Below the pieces are notes generated by a model that worked only from the letters and a program-made list of their open reading frames with translations, made no database searches and had not been told where the DNA came from. A stretch of 64,000 nucleotides of DNA from Bin5 sp965232575 (GTDB lineage: Bacteria; Chloroflexota; Anaerolineae; Caldilineales; Caldilineaceae): NCBI GenBank assembly GCA_965232575.1, contig CBDDPZ010000007.1:372001-436000 (forward strand), written 5' to 3'. Of the stretch, positions 1 through 8,587 are shown in pieces. Within the stretch, counting starts at the first letter, position 1. Every line of letters starts with the position of its first letter. Position numbers and translations under genes: made by a program.

Positions 1-1
1 T

Positions 2-820
2 ACCGAGAGCGCCGCCCAACCCGAGGCGGCCCCAGCCGAGCTCGGAACCGCTGACGAACTTGGCGACCCGCTCAATACGTTTGAGCAGATAACCAACTAC
101 AACAACTACTATGAGTTCTCCACAGACAAGCAGGCCGTGGCTCGCCTGGCTGAAGGCTACCCCACCTCCCCCTGGACTGTTGAGGTCGGAGGACTGGTCA
201 ACAATCCCGGCGCCTACGATGTCGACGACCTGCGCCAGATGTTCGACATCGAAGAGCGCATCTACCGGCTGCGCTGCGTGGAAGCCTGGTCTATGGTGAT
301 CCCATGGATGGGATTCCAACTCTCCGACCTGCTTGAAGTCGTCGAGCCGCAGTCGGACGCGCAGTATGTGCGCTTTGAGACGATTCTCGACATGGATGGA
401 ATGCCCGGACAGCGGAACAGCAGCTGGTACCAGTGGCCTTATGTCGAGGGTCTCCGCATCGACGAGGCCATGAATCCACTCGCAATTCTTGCCACCGGCC
501 TCTACGGCAAGGATCTCCTGCCCCAGAACGGCGCGCCGATTCGTCTCGTTGTCCCCTGGAAGTACGGCTTCAAGAGCATCAAGTCGATCGTCAAGATCGA
601 TCTTGTCGCCGAGCAGCCAACTTCCCTGTGGATGGCCGCGGCCGGCCACGAGTATGGCTTCTACGCCAATGTGAACCCGGAAGTCAATCACCCCCGCTGG
701 TCACAGGCCACCGAGCGCCGCATCGGCGAACGGGGACGGCGTCAGACCCTGATGTTCAACGGGTATGAAGAACAGGTCGCCTATCTTTATGAAGGCATGG
801 ACCTGGTTGCAAACTATTAG
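2..820 (+). CDS. msrP: MsrP, molybdenum-dependent protein-methionine-sulfoxide reductase catalytic subunit (5' partial)
   Basis: The frame is open from the window edge, so the N-terminus (normally carrying a Tat signal) is missing; 272 codons are visible. The product reduces methionine sulfoxide in periplasmic or exported proteins using a molybdopterin cofactor. Seen: a stretch reading TNYNNYYEF near codon 35, typical of the YedY/MsrP family, and the sulfite-oxidase fold motif around RLRCVEAWSM, whose Cys (codon at 275-277) is the expected Mo ligand; PWKYGFKSIKSI near the end is also family-typical. A GTG at 137 is internal and not the start. It is followed 83 bp later by msrQ, its membrane electron donor, on the same strand. 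Family assignment is secure; only the start is unknown. Confidence 0.93.
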   Translation, partial: TESAAQPEAAPAELGTADELGDPLNTFEQITNYNNYYEFSTDKQAVARLAEGYPTSPWTVEVGGLVNNPGAYDVDDLRQMFDIEERIYRLRCVEAWSMVIPWMGFQLSDLLEVVEPQSDAQYVRFETILDMDGMPGQRNSSWYQWPYVEGLRIDEAMNPLAILATGLYGKDLLPQNGAPIRLVVPWKYGFKSIKSIVKIDLVAEQPTSLWMAAAGHEYGFYANVNPEVNHPRWSQATERRIGERGRRQTLMFNGYEEQVAYLYEGMDLVANY

Positions 821-903
821 AATACCGTCATGTCTGCAGTGGCCGGCGGTCAGTAACTGTACCGACCGCTGGCCACCTGTGATTGAAGTGTAGAAGGTGA
901 CGC

Positions 904-1560
904 GTGAATCTCGATAAACTGCTGACCAAAGGGCAGATACTTTGGCTGACGCATATCGGCGCCTTGATACCACTGGCGTGGTTGCTTTACGAGGACTATA
1001 CGAGCGGACTGAGTGTCAATCCAATCCAGGACTGGACCCTTCGCACCGGCAAGCCCGCACTCGTCCTGCTCGTCCTTTCTCTTGCATGCACGCCTCTCAA
1101 CATCATACTTGGTTGGCGAAACATCATCCCGGCCCGTAAATGGTTGGGCCTCTATGCTTTCGGCTACGCGGCCGTCCATTTCTACATCTTCATCGGTGAA
1201 GACTACGGCTTTCAGTGGATATATATCTGGCAGGATGTAGGCACCAAACTTTACATCATCGTTGGGTTCAGTGCCCTGCTGATTCTGCTTCCTCTTGCTC
1301 TCACTTCTTCAAAAGGATGGATGCGCCGCCTTGGCAAGTGGTGGAAAAAACTCCATCAGTGGGTCTATCTCGCCGGCGTCCTTGCAGTATTTCACTATGT
1401 CTGGGTCGTGAAGGCCGATTACCGTGAACCGGCCGCCTGGGGTGTTCTGCTCGGCATCTTCCTGTTCGTGCGCATTCCCTTCGTCCGCAAGCGCATCGCC
1501 AGGTGGCGCTCTAAGCTGCGCGGCCCGTCCGCACCGAGGACGAGGCGATCTCCGGCTTAA
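904..1560 (+). CDS. msrQ: MsrQ, heme-binding membrane subunit of the methionine sulfoxide reductase system
   Basis: 218 aa, GTG start preceded by GAAGGTGA. The protein passes electrons from the quinone pool or flavin reductases through b-type heme to MsrP. The sequence shows about six hydrophobic helices, histidines inside helices (for example in AAVHFYIF and KLHQWVYLAGVLAVFHYVW) suited to heme ligation, and a basic C-terminal tail (VRKRIARWRSKLRG) expected on the cytoplasmic side. Length fits the YedZ/MsrQ family. It directly follows msrP, making a two-gene operon that ends at the hairpin near 1612-1652. Confidence 0.92.
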   Translation: MNLDKLLTKGQILWLTHIGALIPLAWLLYEDYTSGLSVNPIQDWTLRTGKPALVLLVLSLACTPLNIILGWRNIIPARKWLGLYAFGYAAVHFYIFIGEDYGFQWIYIWQDVGTKLYIIVGFSALLILLPLALTSSKGWMRRLGKWWKKLHQWVYLAGVLAVFHYVWVVKADYREPAAWGVLLGIFLFVRIPFVRKRIARWRSKLRGPSAPRTRRSPA

Positions 1561-1611
1561 TGCCGGCGCGACGAAAAGTCCCGTAAAACTACCCAAACGG
1601 CAACTCTCAAC

Positions 1612-1652
1612 GGGGGTGTTCCTGTAAGTCCGCAACGGACCGGAACATCCCC
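1612..1652 (+). terminator. long hairpin between convergent genes, probable terminator of msrPQ
   Basis: An 11-bp stem (1612-1622 with 1642-1652, one G-U pair) encloses a second 5-bp stem (1628-1632 with 1636-1640). It is followed on the plus strand by a T-rich stretch (TTACTCTTCTGTTT), which is not a perfect U-run. Position between msrQ and the convergent minus-strand gene ending at 1653 supports a terminator role. Confidence 0.45.
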
Positions 1653-1961
1653 TTACTCTTCTGTTTCCTGGGCGCACTGGGGACAGAACTGAGGGTCCTC
1701 TAACTCGATCAAATGCTCGCTGCAGACCGAGAAAGTAACTTCCACACGTTCAGATAGGAAGCGCTTCTTGACCTCGGCTTCGAGCACAAGCGAGCGGCAG
1801 TTGCTCGTCAGCAGAAAAGTCGGCACCGGACACTGATTACACAGCTTGCGTTTCCAGGGTCGTTCGTTGCCGGGGCTTTCTTCGAGCAAACGGCATGTCT
1901 CCCGCTGGTTGCCGCGGTGATAATCCCCATAGAAATACCGACAGTTAACCGGTTGTGGCAT
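1653..1961 (-). CDS. small Cys-rich protein of unknown function
   Basis: 102 aa, ATG start. I do not recognise the family. Eight or so cysteines are spread through it: one near the N-terminus (NCRYF), one in ETCRLLE, a CNQC pair near residue 41, a single Cys in NCRSL, a Cys-x4-His-like VCSEHL near residue 80, and a C-terminal CPQC. This suggests one or two metal sites (zinc ribbon or Fe-S). It lies downstream of the 415-residue unknown on the same strand with about 140 bp between them. Coding status is supported by the ordered CxxC pairs and a lack of a better overlapping frame. Confidence 0.6.
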   Translation of the reverse strand: MPQPVNCRYFYGDYHRGNQRETCRLLEESPGNERPWKRKLCNQCPVPTFLLTSNCRSLVLEAEVKKRFLSERVEVTFSVCSEHLIELEDPQFCPQCAQETEE

Positions 1962-2101
1962 CGAGTTCTACCGCGTAAAGCCGCCCTCCCGCCACACTCT
2001 GAAAGGTTGGCAGAAAACGTGACAAAGGGTCGAAATAGCAGAACCGCCGACACAGATCGGCGGCCCTTTCATCCGACTTTCCATTTGGCGCCCACTTGCG
2101 C

Positions 2102-3349
2102 CTAGTTGTTCCAAAACGGGACATCACCGTGGTCGTCCTGGTCCCAGTCACCGCCCAATAGATAATCAGGATCGATAAATAGTCGGTCCGCCAGCTCGTT
2201 CTTGCGTCTTTCTTGTTCCGGCATCAGAAATCCAAACTCGTGTTCCAGGCTGACAAGCATCTCCAGTTCCGCCTCCAATAGGTGGAACTCCGTATGGTTG
2301 AGAGGCGTCATGTCCGGAGCGAACTCAAGGAGTTCGCTCAAGTATGCCTGATACGCTTCACACGAATCCCCTTCAGAATCCGACGCCGAGAGTTCCCCTC
2401 GCCCCCATTCCAATGAGGGAAGTTCCGGATGTCCATTCTCATGCAAGAACTGGTCAAGACCTGCGCCGTCCCAGTTTTCAAGCAAAAAACCGTATCGATT
2501 TTTGGGCGGTTTTTCTGCCTTGGAGGGCGTCTCGCGGCCATTGGGCGCCGCGTCGCCTCTGCTGCCATCCTGACCGTCGGTCGTATATCCGGCGTCTTCG
2601 ATCAGGCGCAAACTGCTATACTTGTGCAACACAAAGTGCATATCGTCCGGCGGTATCTCATCGCCATATACACTCTGTCCGATTAGGGCGCCGGCCAGCT
2701 CCCACACCGGCATCGCAGCACGAGTTTTTCTGTCCCTGCTGACGATCTGCTCCGCAGCCCGGGAGAGAACGACGTTGCGTTTCCGAATCAGCTCTTCCTG
2801 CCGGGACTCTTTCGGCTGCAGACGCATTCCATATTCACCGCTGACCGCATCCTGAACTTGAATCAGCAGATCGTCCTCGGTTGTTCCGCCTGCCTGATCA
2901 ACCCATTTCACAAACGACTGACCAAGCCGCAGTGCCCAAGTACCCCGCTCAATCTCCGCGTGCACCTGCAGAGTCGGTCCCCCCATCAGTTCAACTGAAA
3001 TCAGCCGCGTATCGGGCCGGTGCGTCTGGAAGAACTGGGGAAAGAAGACTGCGTGTTCCAGTTCGTCTAGCAGAAGCGTTCCCTTCCGGGTTTCGCCGCG
3101 CGTAAGGGGGTGTCGAAAGTGTTGACCTCGCAGCAAACAGGAGAGCCACCCGAAGCGTCCGGACCCCACCGGGATCGCCTGATACAGTTTGCTGATCGCC
3201 TGATAGACTGCGCTGCGCGCGCCGCTCCCGACCGGTCGTCTTTTCGCTATGCGAGAAACCAGGGTATCGACACTGAGGGGTGTAGGGGAGTTGCTCAGAA
3301 TCTCGGCAACACAGGTGAAATAGCTGGGATATTCTCTATCTTTCGCCAT
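2102..3349 (-). CDS. hypothetical protein with N-terminal winged-helix (HARE-HTH-like) segment
   Basis: 415 aa, ATG start with AGGAGG eight bases upstream. Residues 1-75 (SYFTCVAEILSNSPTPLSVD, then a basic turn and YQAISKLYQAIPVGSGRFG) resemble the HARE-HTH/winged-helix modules used in DNA-associated proteins. The middle contains a region with LISVELMGGPTL, and a charged linker (about residues 255-285) precedes an acidic C-terminal half ending in DDHGDVPFWNN. No catalytic motif is apparent. It has its own good promoter (see 3371-3399). A regulatory or DNA-associated role is an inference from the N-terminal fold only. Confidence 0.7.
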   Translation of the reverse strand: MAKDREYPSYFTCVAEILSNSPTPLSVDTLVSRIAKRRPVGSGARSAVYQAISKLYQAIPVGSGRFGWLSCLLRGQHFRHPLTRGETRKGTLLLDELEHAVFFPQFFQTHRPDTRLISVELMGGPTLQVHAEIERGTWALRLGQSFVKWVDQAGGTTEDDLLIQVQDAVSGEYGMRLQPKESRQEELIRKRNVVLSRAAEQIVSRDRKTRAAMPVWELAGALIGQSVYGDEIPPDDMHFVLHKYSSLRLIEDAGYTTDGQDGSRGDAAPNGRETPSKAEKPPKNRYGFLLENWDGAGLDQFLHENGHPELPSLEWGRGELSASDSEGDSCEAYQAYLSELLEFAPDMTPLNHTEFHLLEAELEMLVSLEHEFGFLMPEQERRKNELADRLFIDPDYLLGGDWDQDDHGDVPFWNN

Positions 3350-3370
3350 TCAAAATGCCTCCTGGGAGCT

Positions 3371-3399
3371 ATTATCCCATACGAGGCCCCATTTGTCCA
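3371..3399 (-). promoter_or_regulatory. sigma70-type promoter for the 415-residue unknown gene
   Basis: On the minus strand TGGACA (3394-3399) and GATAAT (3371-3376) are separated by 17 bp, five of six matches each to consensus. Predicted start is near 3364, giving a short leader with AGGAGG before the ATG at 3349. Confidence 0.6.
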
Positions 3400-3500
3400 C
3401 CATATACCCCGGCGCGCAAGAAACTGTTTCGGCATCTGCATTGCCAGGGTCTAGTTGAACTGCTTATGTCGTCGGCAGACGGCTCCCGTCTTGGCGCGCC

Positions 3501-3905
3501 TCAGTCGGCCGCTGCGAAAACAGGCCGGAATTTGTATCCGTAGATGATTTCGCCGCTATCGCCTTCCTCGCGCAGCTTGCGTGTCACCATCTCCACCGGC
3601 ATCCCAATCTCTACATCCTTATCTGAGATATCGGTCAACTGCGCGGTGACCATCGGTCCTTCTTCCAATTTTACCAGCGCTATCGTGTATGGTCGCTGCG
3701 CCAGAAAACCATCCGACACATTAAACATCTTCGTGTAGCTGTAAACTTCGCCCCGCCCGCTCATCGTGTGCAGCGGGCCCGCTGCTTCACTGCAATAGGG
3801 GCAGACATCGCGCGGGGGAAAGATCGCCTGATGGCAGTCAGGACAAATTTCACCCTGAAGACTGTATCGCTGCCGTCTTGTGCGCCAAAGGCTGGCAATA
3901 CTCAT
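3501..3905 (-). CDS. DUF35 Zn-ribbon/OB-fold protein, acyl-CoA-associated partner of thiolase
   Basis: 134 aa. The N-terminus has a rubredoxin-like zinc ribbon (CPDC at about 21-24 and CPYC at about 36-39), followed by an OB-fold beta-barrel segment (GEVYSYTKMF, ALVKLEEGPMVTAQL, VEIGMPVEMV). DUF35 proteins bind acyl-CoA and form complexes with thiolase-family enzymes, and the thiolase gene lies immediately upstream (about 155 bp) on the same strand. No HMG-CoA synthase is present here, unlike the archaeal three-protein complex. The family call is strong; the substrate is unknown. Confidence 0.88.
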   Translation of the reverse strand: MSIASLWRTRRQRYSLQGEICPDCHQAIFPPRDVCPYCSEAAGPLHTMSGRGEVYSYTKMFNVSDGFLAQRPYTIALVKLEEGPMVTAQLTDISDKDVEIGMPVEMVTRKLREEGDSGEIIYGYKFRPVFAAAD

Positions 3906-4061
3906 AGCATCCTCGCTGTCTGAATCCGAAAAACCTTGCTTCCTTAAATGTAATTTTATGCCTATCGGCCTATCAAACTCTACCTAACGGAGGCTGGCGA
4001 ACAGTGCTGATAGCTTCTGACAGCCGTTTGCCCATCAGATCGCCCGTCGCAGCCCGCCCGC

Positions 4062-5225
4062 TCAGCCGCCCAGAATATGGGTGACGATTGTCGCGCCGCT
4101 GCCGCCGATGTTCTGTGTCATTCCAATCGATGCATTCGCGATCTGGCCCTGTCCAGCCTCGCCCCGCAACTGCTGCACGGCCTCGACAATCTGGTACATT
4201 CCTGTTGCGCCAACCGGATGTCCTCGGCTCTTCAGTCCTCCCAATGTGCTGATCGGAACGCGTCCATCCGGGCCAATCGCATCGTCGGCGGCCAAATGCC
4301 AACCCTCGCCCCGCCTCGCATAGCCGGTTGCTTCTAGGCTGAGCGCGCTCATGATAGTGAAGGCATCGTGGAGTTCAAAGAAGCTGACGTCCGCTGGCGT
4401 CACCCCGCTCTGCATGTACGCCTTCTGGCTGCTTACATAGGCAGCTTCGAGAAAGAGCGGGTCACTGCGATCATGGAGAGCGATCATATCGTTGGCGCTG
4501 GCGCTTGCCAGAATCTGCACCGCGCCGGGATGATGGCCGGTCACATATGCCCCCGCCCGCTCCGACGCCACCAGAACCGCCGCCGCCGCGCCGTCGCAGA
4601 CGGGACTGCTATCCATGATGTTAATCGGTGTCGCAATCATCGGCGCATTCAGATATGCGTCCAGAGATATCGGTTTCTGGAACATGGCGTTGGCGTTCTT
4701 AGCGCCATTTCGATGAGCATTGATGCTGAAGCCTGCAAATGCATCGATCGGCACGTCGAACTCATACATATACCGCTGCATTATCAGCGCGTTCAGCCCC
4801 ACAAAGGAGACGCCGTGCGCCGCTTCGTATTCGGCGTCCGCCGCCGTGGCGAGGCCGGCCGTCGTGCTCTCCCCAGTCGTGTCTGTCATCTTCTCCACAC
4901 CGCAAACGACGACGATGTCGTGCATGCCGCTGGCGACCGCCATGTGACCGATGCGTAGCGCCGACGCCCCGCTCGCGCAGGCCGATTCGATCTTCGCCGC
5001 CTCGACGTTTCGCAGTCCGCAGAAGTCTGCGATCAAGGTCGCCAGGTGTTCCTGACTCAATAGGCTGCCGCTCAGCATGTTGCCGACGAACAGCGCGTCC
5101 ACCTGCTCCGTACCAGCCTCCCTCAACGCGGCTGCAATCGCATGATAGGCGATATGGCGGACGGACAGATCCCAATGTTCTCCAACAGGTATTTGACCGA
5201 TTCCAACTATCGACACATTGCGCAT
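4062..5225 (-). CDS. thiolase-family (SCP2-type) acyl-CoA acyltransferase
   Basis: 387 aa starting at MRNVSIVGIG; a longer frame reaches 5345 but the extra 40 residues do not look like thiolase. Seen: ESACASGASAL with the nucleophilic Cys, VFELHDAFTI-like central motif (FFELHDAFTI), and GGLKSRGHPVGATG with the catalytic His; the C-terminus ends SGATIVTHILGG. The product condenses or cleaves acyl-CoA (acetoacetyl-CoA or longer chains). It is transcribed with the downstream DUF35 protein, which is expected to form a complex with it. The lack of a typical second CXG Cys motif puts it in the SCP2/archaeal type rather than the FadA type. Confidence 0.9.
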   Translation of the reverse strand: MRNVSIVGIGQIPVGEHWDLSVRHIAYHAIAAALREAGTEQVDALFVGNMLSGSLLSQEHLATLIADFCGLRNVEAAKIESACASGASALRIGHMAVASGMHDIVVVCGVEKMTDTTGESTTAGLATAADAEYEAAHGVSFVGLNALIMQRYMYEFDVPIDAFAGFSINAHRNGAKNANAMFQKPISLDAYLNAPMIATPINIMDSSPVCDGAAAAVLVASERAGAYVTGHHPGAVQILASASANDMIALHDRSDPLFLEAAYVSSQKAYMQSGVTPADVSFFELHDAFTIMSALSLEATGYARRGEGWHLAADDAIGPDGRVPISTLGGLKSRGHPVGATGMYQIVEAVQQLRGEAGQGQIANASIGMTQNIGGSGATIVTHILGG

Positions 5226-5345
5226 AGTCGTATTCCTGGCAATGCCTTCAAAGGTCTGCACACATTGTATTTTGCACAGCGCTTCTCTTCCTGTAGTTGC
5301 TGGATCGTCCGCGCACTCACTATCATGACCCAATCGAGGTACCAT

Positions 5346-5629
5346 TAGCTACCGGTCCGGACCTCTACCCTGTCAAAACCTATCGCGTCGGCCACCACAC
5401 GCCCTCGCTCCATTCCAATTTCGGCGCGCAATCAGGATTGCCGCCCAAGGCACGGTAACCGGCCGGCCGCGCGCTACGCCAAACAAACTGCGCACTTACG
5501 CGATCCGTAAGAACTTGAACTGTGAGATTGGAATGAGGGAATAGTAGTTGCGCCGTCTACAGGCCGCAGTGTGCAGTGGACTGTGTAGTGCGCCAGTTCA
5601 GAAGCCAGTCAACTAAATGCAGACCCGCA
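5346..5629. other. intergenic stretch with no supported gene
   Basis: Together with the leader of the thiolase gene this is about 400 bp without a coding region. I see no tRNA, no clear terminator and no convincing promoter. An imperfect inverted pair around CATTCCAAT (near 5413 and 5530) is noted but could be chance. Confidence 0.4.
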
Positions 5630-6967
5630 TCACCCTTGTTGCTCCACACCTATGATCCGCCACTGGTCCGTCGTCCTGTTGCTCAAGTCCGAGGGGACGT
5701 GTTCCAGTGTAAACGCGTAGAGTCTGCTCTCTAGTTCGCTGCCGACCTGATAGATGAGGGATGCCCAGACCTGCGTCGTGATCCTTTGAGAGGTTGCTGC
5801 CTGACCGGCAAAAGTAGGGATCGTTGCCATATATTGCAGAGCATCCACCCAAGCGAACCCCTCCAACGCGCGTGGGACAGTCTGACGTGCTTCCTCGATC
5901 AGAAGCTGCGCATTGCGGTCGGGCTGCAGTAGATAGGCTAACACGACCGCTTCAGGGTAAAAAGGCGCCTGAGGAATGCCGTAACAGAAAATCAGTTTGC
6001 GCGGGCCCTCCTCATAATAGATGGCCGCACGATATGCCCCTGGGTTCGTATAATTCGGGTCCAGACGGCGCTGAAAGCGGGACTCTTTGCAGAGCAGACT
6101 GCGGTCATACTGGGGATATCGAGCGCGTACAGTCCGCATTGGGGAACTGTTTGCCGCGCCGTCCCACTCCTCAACGTGCAGCCCGCCCGGCGCGGAAATC
6201 TGTGTGCTGCCGTATCCTTCGCTGATCGTGCTCCACCAGAAGATGCTGATATAGGTCGGGCCGCCTATGGGGCTATTGCCGCCGTACACTATCAATTCAT
6301 CGTGCTCCGGCAGTTCACTAGGCGCCTCGCCCACCGCCTGTCCGCTGACAGATGCCGGCATCTGCTCCGCCAGCGCCTCGAAGTACCTGTTCTCGGTCTC
6401 TCTCGGATCTTCACGCCTGACCACGATCCACTTAGGACGGCCCGTCTGCCGCGGCGGCGCGACAAAGCCGAACCCCGAACCTTGCCAGTAATTGGGTAGC
6501 AATGCATACGGCTGAAGCCAGGGGGCCGGCGGCCTTGAGCTATCTTCCGACTCCTCGGGCATGCCAATCGGTGTCTGCGAGTCGTATATCACAGCGCCGA
6601 TCGGACCGCTGATGTCTTCGCCATCGGCAGTTGTGCTGGCGTCGTAACGGTAGAAGAGAAGGTACTCCTCCTCAGCGTCAGCGTCAATGTTGATCGATTC
6701 CCAAGTGGAGACGGCCTTCCATTCTTCCGGCAATATCATCCCCAGGTCAATGTTCAACTCGGTACTCGGCTCCGGAGGCTCGCACGCACTCAATAGGATC
6801 AGCATGCAGAGCATGCACAACGCACTCGCCCGCGCCTTCGATTTCCAGTGGGGGTAGAGGTCGTCGCCCTTCTTTCCAGAGCCGCGAAGAATCAGGGAGC
6901 GGGGGTCAGGAATGTCCCCTCCTCCCAAAAACAGCTTGCCGGAGGGCAGTGAGTTCTTGGGGTTCAT
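5630..6967 (-). CDS. predicted lipoprotein of unknown function
   Basis: 445 aa as drawn. A lipoprotein signal is clear: basic KSKAR, a hydrophobic run and lipobox LLSAC, after which the mature chain begins CEPPEP. The signal lies about 55 residues into the frame, and the preceding stretch is encoded by a G/C-rich hairpin region (about 6890-6935), so the true start is uncertain; no better ATG/GTG/TTG with the basic n-region was found. The mature part is rich in acidic and aromatic residues with no enzyme motif recognised. The ATG lies 3 bp after the folC stop, so translation may be coupled to folC. Confidence 0.7.
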   Translation of the reverse strand: MNPKNSLPSGKLFLGGGDIPDPRSLILRGSGKKGDDLYPHWKSKARASALCMLCMLILLSACEPPEPSTELNIDLGMILPEEWKAVSTWESINIDADAEEEYLLFYRYDASTTADGEDISGPIGAVIYDSQTPIGMPEESEDSSRPPAPWLQPYALLPNYWQGSGFGFVAPPRQTGRPKWIVVRREDPRETENRYFEALAEQMPASVSGQAVGEAPSELPEHDELIVYGGNSPIGGPTYISIFWWSTISEGYGSTQISAPGGLHVEEWDGAANSSPMRTVRARYPQYDRSLLCKESRFQRRLDPNYTNPGAYRAAIYYEEGPRKLIFCYGIPQAPFYPEAVVLAYLLQPDRNAQLLIEEARQTVPRALEGFAWVDALQYMATIPTFAGQAATSQRITTQVWASLIYQVGSELESRLYAFTLEHVPSDLSNRTTDQWRIIGVEQQG

Positions 6968-6970
6968 CGG

Positions 6971-8386
6971 TCAAATGGTGCCGTAAGCGGGCGGTAGTGG
7001 CGCCAGTGGTGGATCCGTATTGGCTTCGTGAATCCAGTCATCCGCCGGCAAGAGACCAGGGTGCATCCTGTTCCATGCCTCCCGCAATTCTGCGGCGACG
7101 AATACGGAGCCGGTGCCGACAATATAGCCGTCCGACGGTGTGTTCTCTTGCGCAATTTTGATCGCCGCATCCATCGACGGCGCCGCAACCACCATTCGAC
7201 CTTCGTCTACAGGCAATGATTCAATGGCCGCACGCAGGTCCGGCACGGGCAATGCTTTCGGATGACGACTCTGCACCAGCACAATACGCGGCGACGCGGC
7301 CATGGCCAGCGTCAACATCGGCGCGATATCCTTGTCGCTGTTGACCCCGAATATCAACGTAAACGGGTGCTGTCGGTGAGTTGCTGCAAGTGTCGAGAGC
7401 AGGATCTCCAGGCTGTCTCTGTTGTGGGCACAGTCTACAACCAGTGGCATGTCCCCGGAAGCCGGCTGCGGCAGCCACTCAATGCGGCAGGGCCACCTGG
7501 TGTGGGCCAGACCGTTATCTACAAGCTGATCATCCCACCGGATCAGGCCAGCTCGGTGCAGTTCCCGCACCATCTCGTAAGCGATCCCGGCGTTGATCTG
7601 CTGGTGTTTCCCAACCAGCGGCAGCGTGGCCCGTCGGTAAAGCTGTACTTCCGACAGCGGCGCCTCCATATCCTTGGCTACCCGTTGCAAAACCTCCTCT
7701 GCCCTCTGATTCTGCGGCGCGCTGAAAACCGGCGTCTTTCGCTTGATGATCCCGGCCTTCTCCGCAGCAATCTCCTCCAGGCTGTCGCCCAGAATATGCA
7801 TGTGGTCCTTGCTGATATGGGTGATGCCGCACACCTCCGGCAGCACAACATTGGTGCTGTCCAGGCGGCCGCCTATTCCTACCTCCACCACCGCCCAGTC
7901 GACCCCTGCCTCTGCAAAGTAAAGAAAAGCAATCACCGTGATGCGACCAAAAACGGTCAGATCGGGGTTTGCTTCCAAATAGGGGATGGTCCGCTGGATC
8001 AGTTCGGCACACTTTTCCTGGGAGATGATCTGTCCGTCCACGCGCATGCGTTCACGGAAAGTGTGCAGGTGGGGGCTGGTGAACAGACCGGTGCGGTAGC
8101 CCAGGTGACGGAGGATCGACTCCGTATAGGCGCTGGTGCTGCCCTTGCCTTTTGTGCCCGTCACATGCACGGTCCGAAAGCGTTCCTGGGGGTTGTCCAA
8201 CCCCGCCAGCACCGCCCGCATCCGTTCCAAACGGCTTTCCGGATCCTTCGAACGGGGCGCGCGGCCGTCAAACCTGGCATCGTGGAAAAGTATGCCGATC
8301 GCCTCTTCGTATGTAAGCCGCCTTGTAGGGATAAGCTCTGGCGCCGGCCTGATCGACACGGACACTCCTTGATTCTGCAGGTGCAC
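6971..8386 (-). CDS. folC: FolC, folylpolyglutamate synthase/dihydrofolate synthase
   Basis: 471 aa. It adds glutamate to folates (and possibly to dihydropteroate) using ATP. Seen: the Mur-ligase P-loop VTGTKGKGST at about 75-84, the folate-binding loop FTSPHL, VVEVGIGGRLDSTN, and the ISKDHMHILG segment with the Mg-binding His; the C-terminal Rossmann-like domain has VVDCAHNRDS. N-terminal extension of about 20 residues precedes the usual LTYEEA start, so a later start is possible. It is divergent from gap and upstream of the lipoprotein gene. Confidence 0.95.
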   Translation of the reverse strand: MHLQNQGVSVSIRPAPELIPTRRLTYEEAIGILFHDARFDGRAPRSKDPESRLERMRAVLAGLDNPQERFRTVHVTGTKGKGSTSAYTESILRHLGYRTGLFTSPHLHTFRERMRVDGQIISQEKCAELIQRTIPYLEANPDLTVFGRITVIAFLYFAEAGVDWAVVEVGIGGRLDSTNVVLPEVCGITHISKDHMHILGDSLEEIAAEKAGIIKRKTPVFSAPQNQRAEEVLQRVAKDMEAPLSEVQLYRRATLPLVGKHQQINAGIAYEMVRELHRAGLIRWDDQLVDNGLAHTRWPCRIEWLPQPASGDMPLVVDCAHNRDSLEILLSTLAATHRQHPFTLIFGVNSDKDIAPMLTLAMAASPRIVLVQSRHPKALPVPDLRAAIESLPVDEGRMVVAAPSMDAAIKIAQENTPSDGYIVGTGSVFVAAELREAWNRMHPGLLPADDWIHEANTDPPLAPLPPAYGTI

Positions 8387-8534
8387 AGTCTGAAATTGAT
8401 TGTAAACTCTGTCCCCATTGCACGCAAACAGTTGCCGGAAAACGCCCCCTGCTCACGGCCCGAACAGCGGCCAGACTACTGACAACGCTAATCACAGTTC
8501 AGACACAGGAATTGTCAGCGATCCCGGCCCGATA

Positions 8535-8543
8535 TGGTAAAAT
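8535..8543 (+). promoter_or_regulatory. extended -10 promoter candidate for gap
   Basis: TGGTAAAAT gives an extended -10 (TGnTAAAAT) about 45 bp upstream of the gap ATG. A TTGTCA at 8512-8517 sits 20 bp away, too far for a standard -35, so the extended -10 would have to suffice. Confidence 0.4.
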
Positions 8544-8587
8544 TGCGAACATTAGCAATCGTCAAATCTCGCCGAGGAGACACTCAA

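Noticed and set aside
5411..5541. Inverted CATTCCAAT pair
   Set aside because: Short, imperfect and far apart; likely chance.
1612..6935. Shared GGAAC/TATCCCCT-like motif in the hairpins at 1612-1652 and 6890-6935 as a dispersed repeat
   Set aside because: The match is about 12 bases only; two copies do not establish a repeat family.
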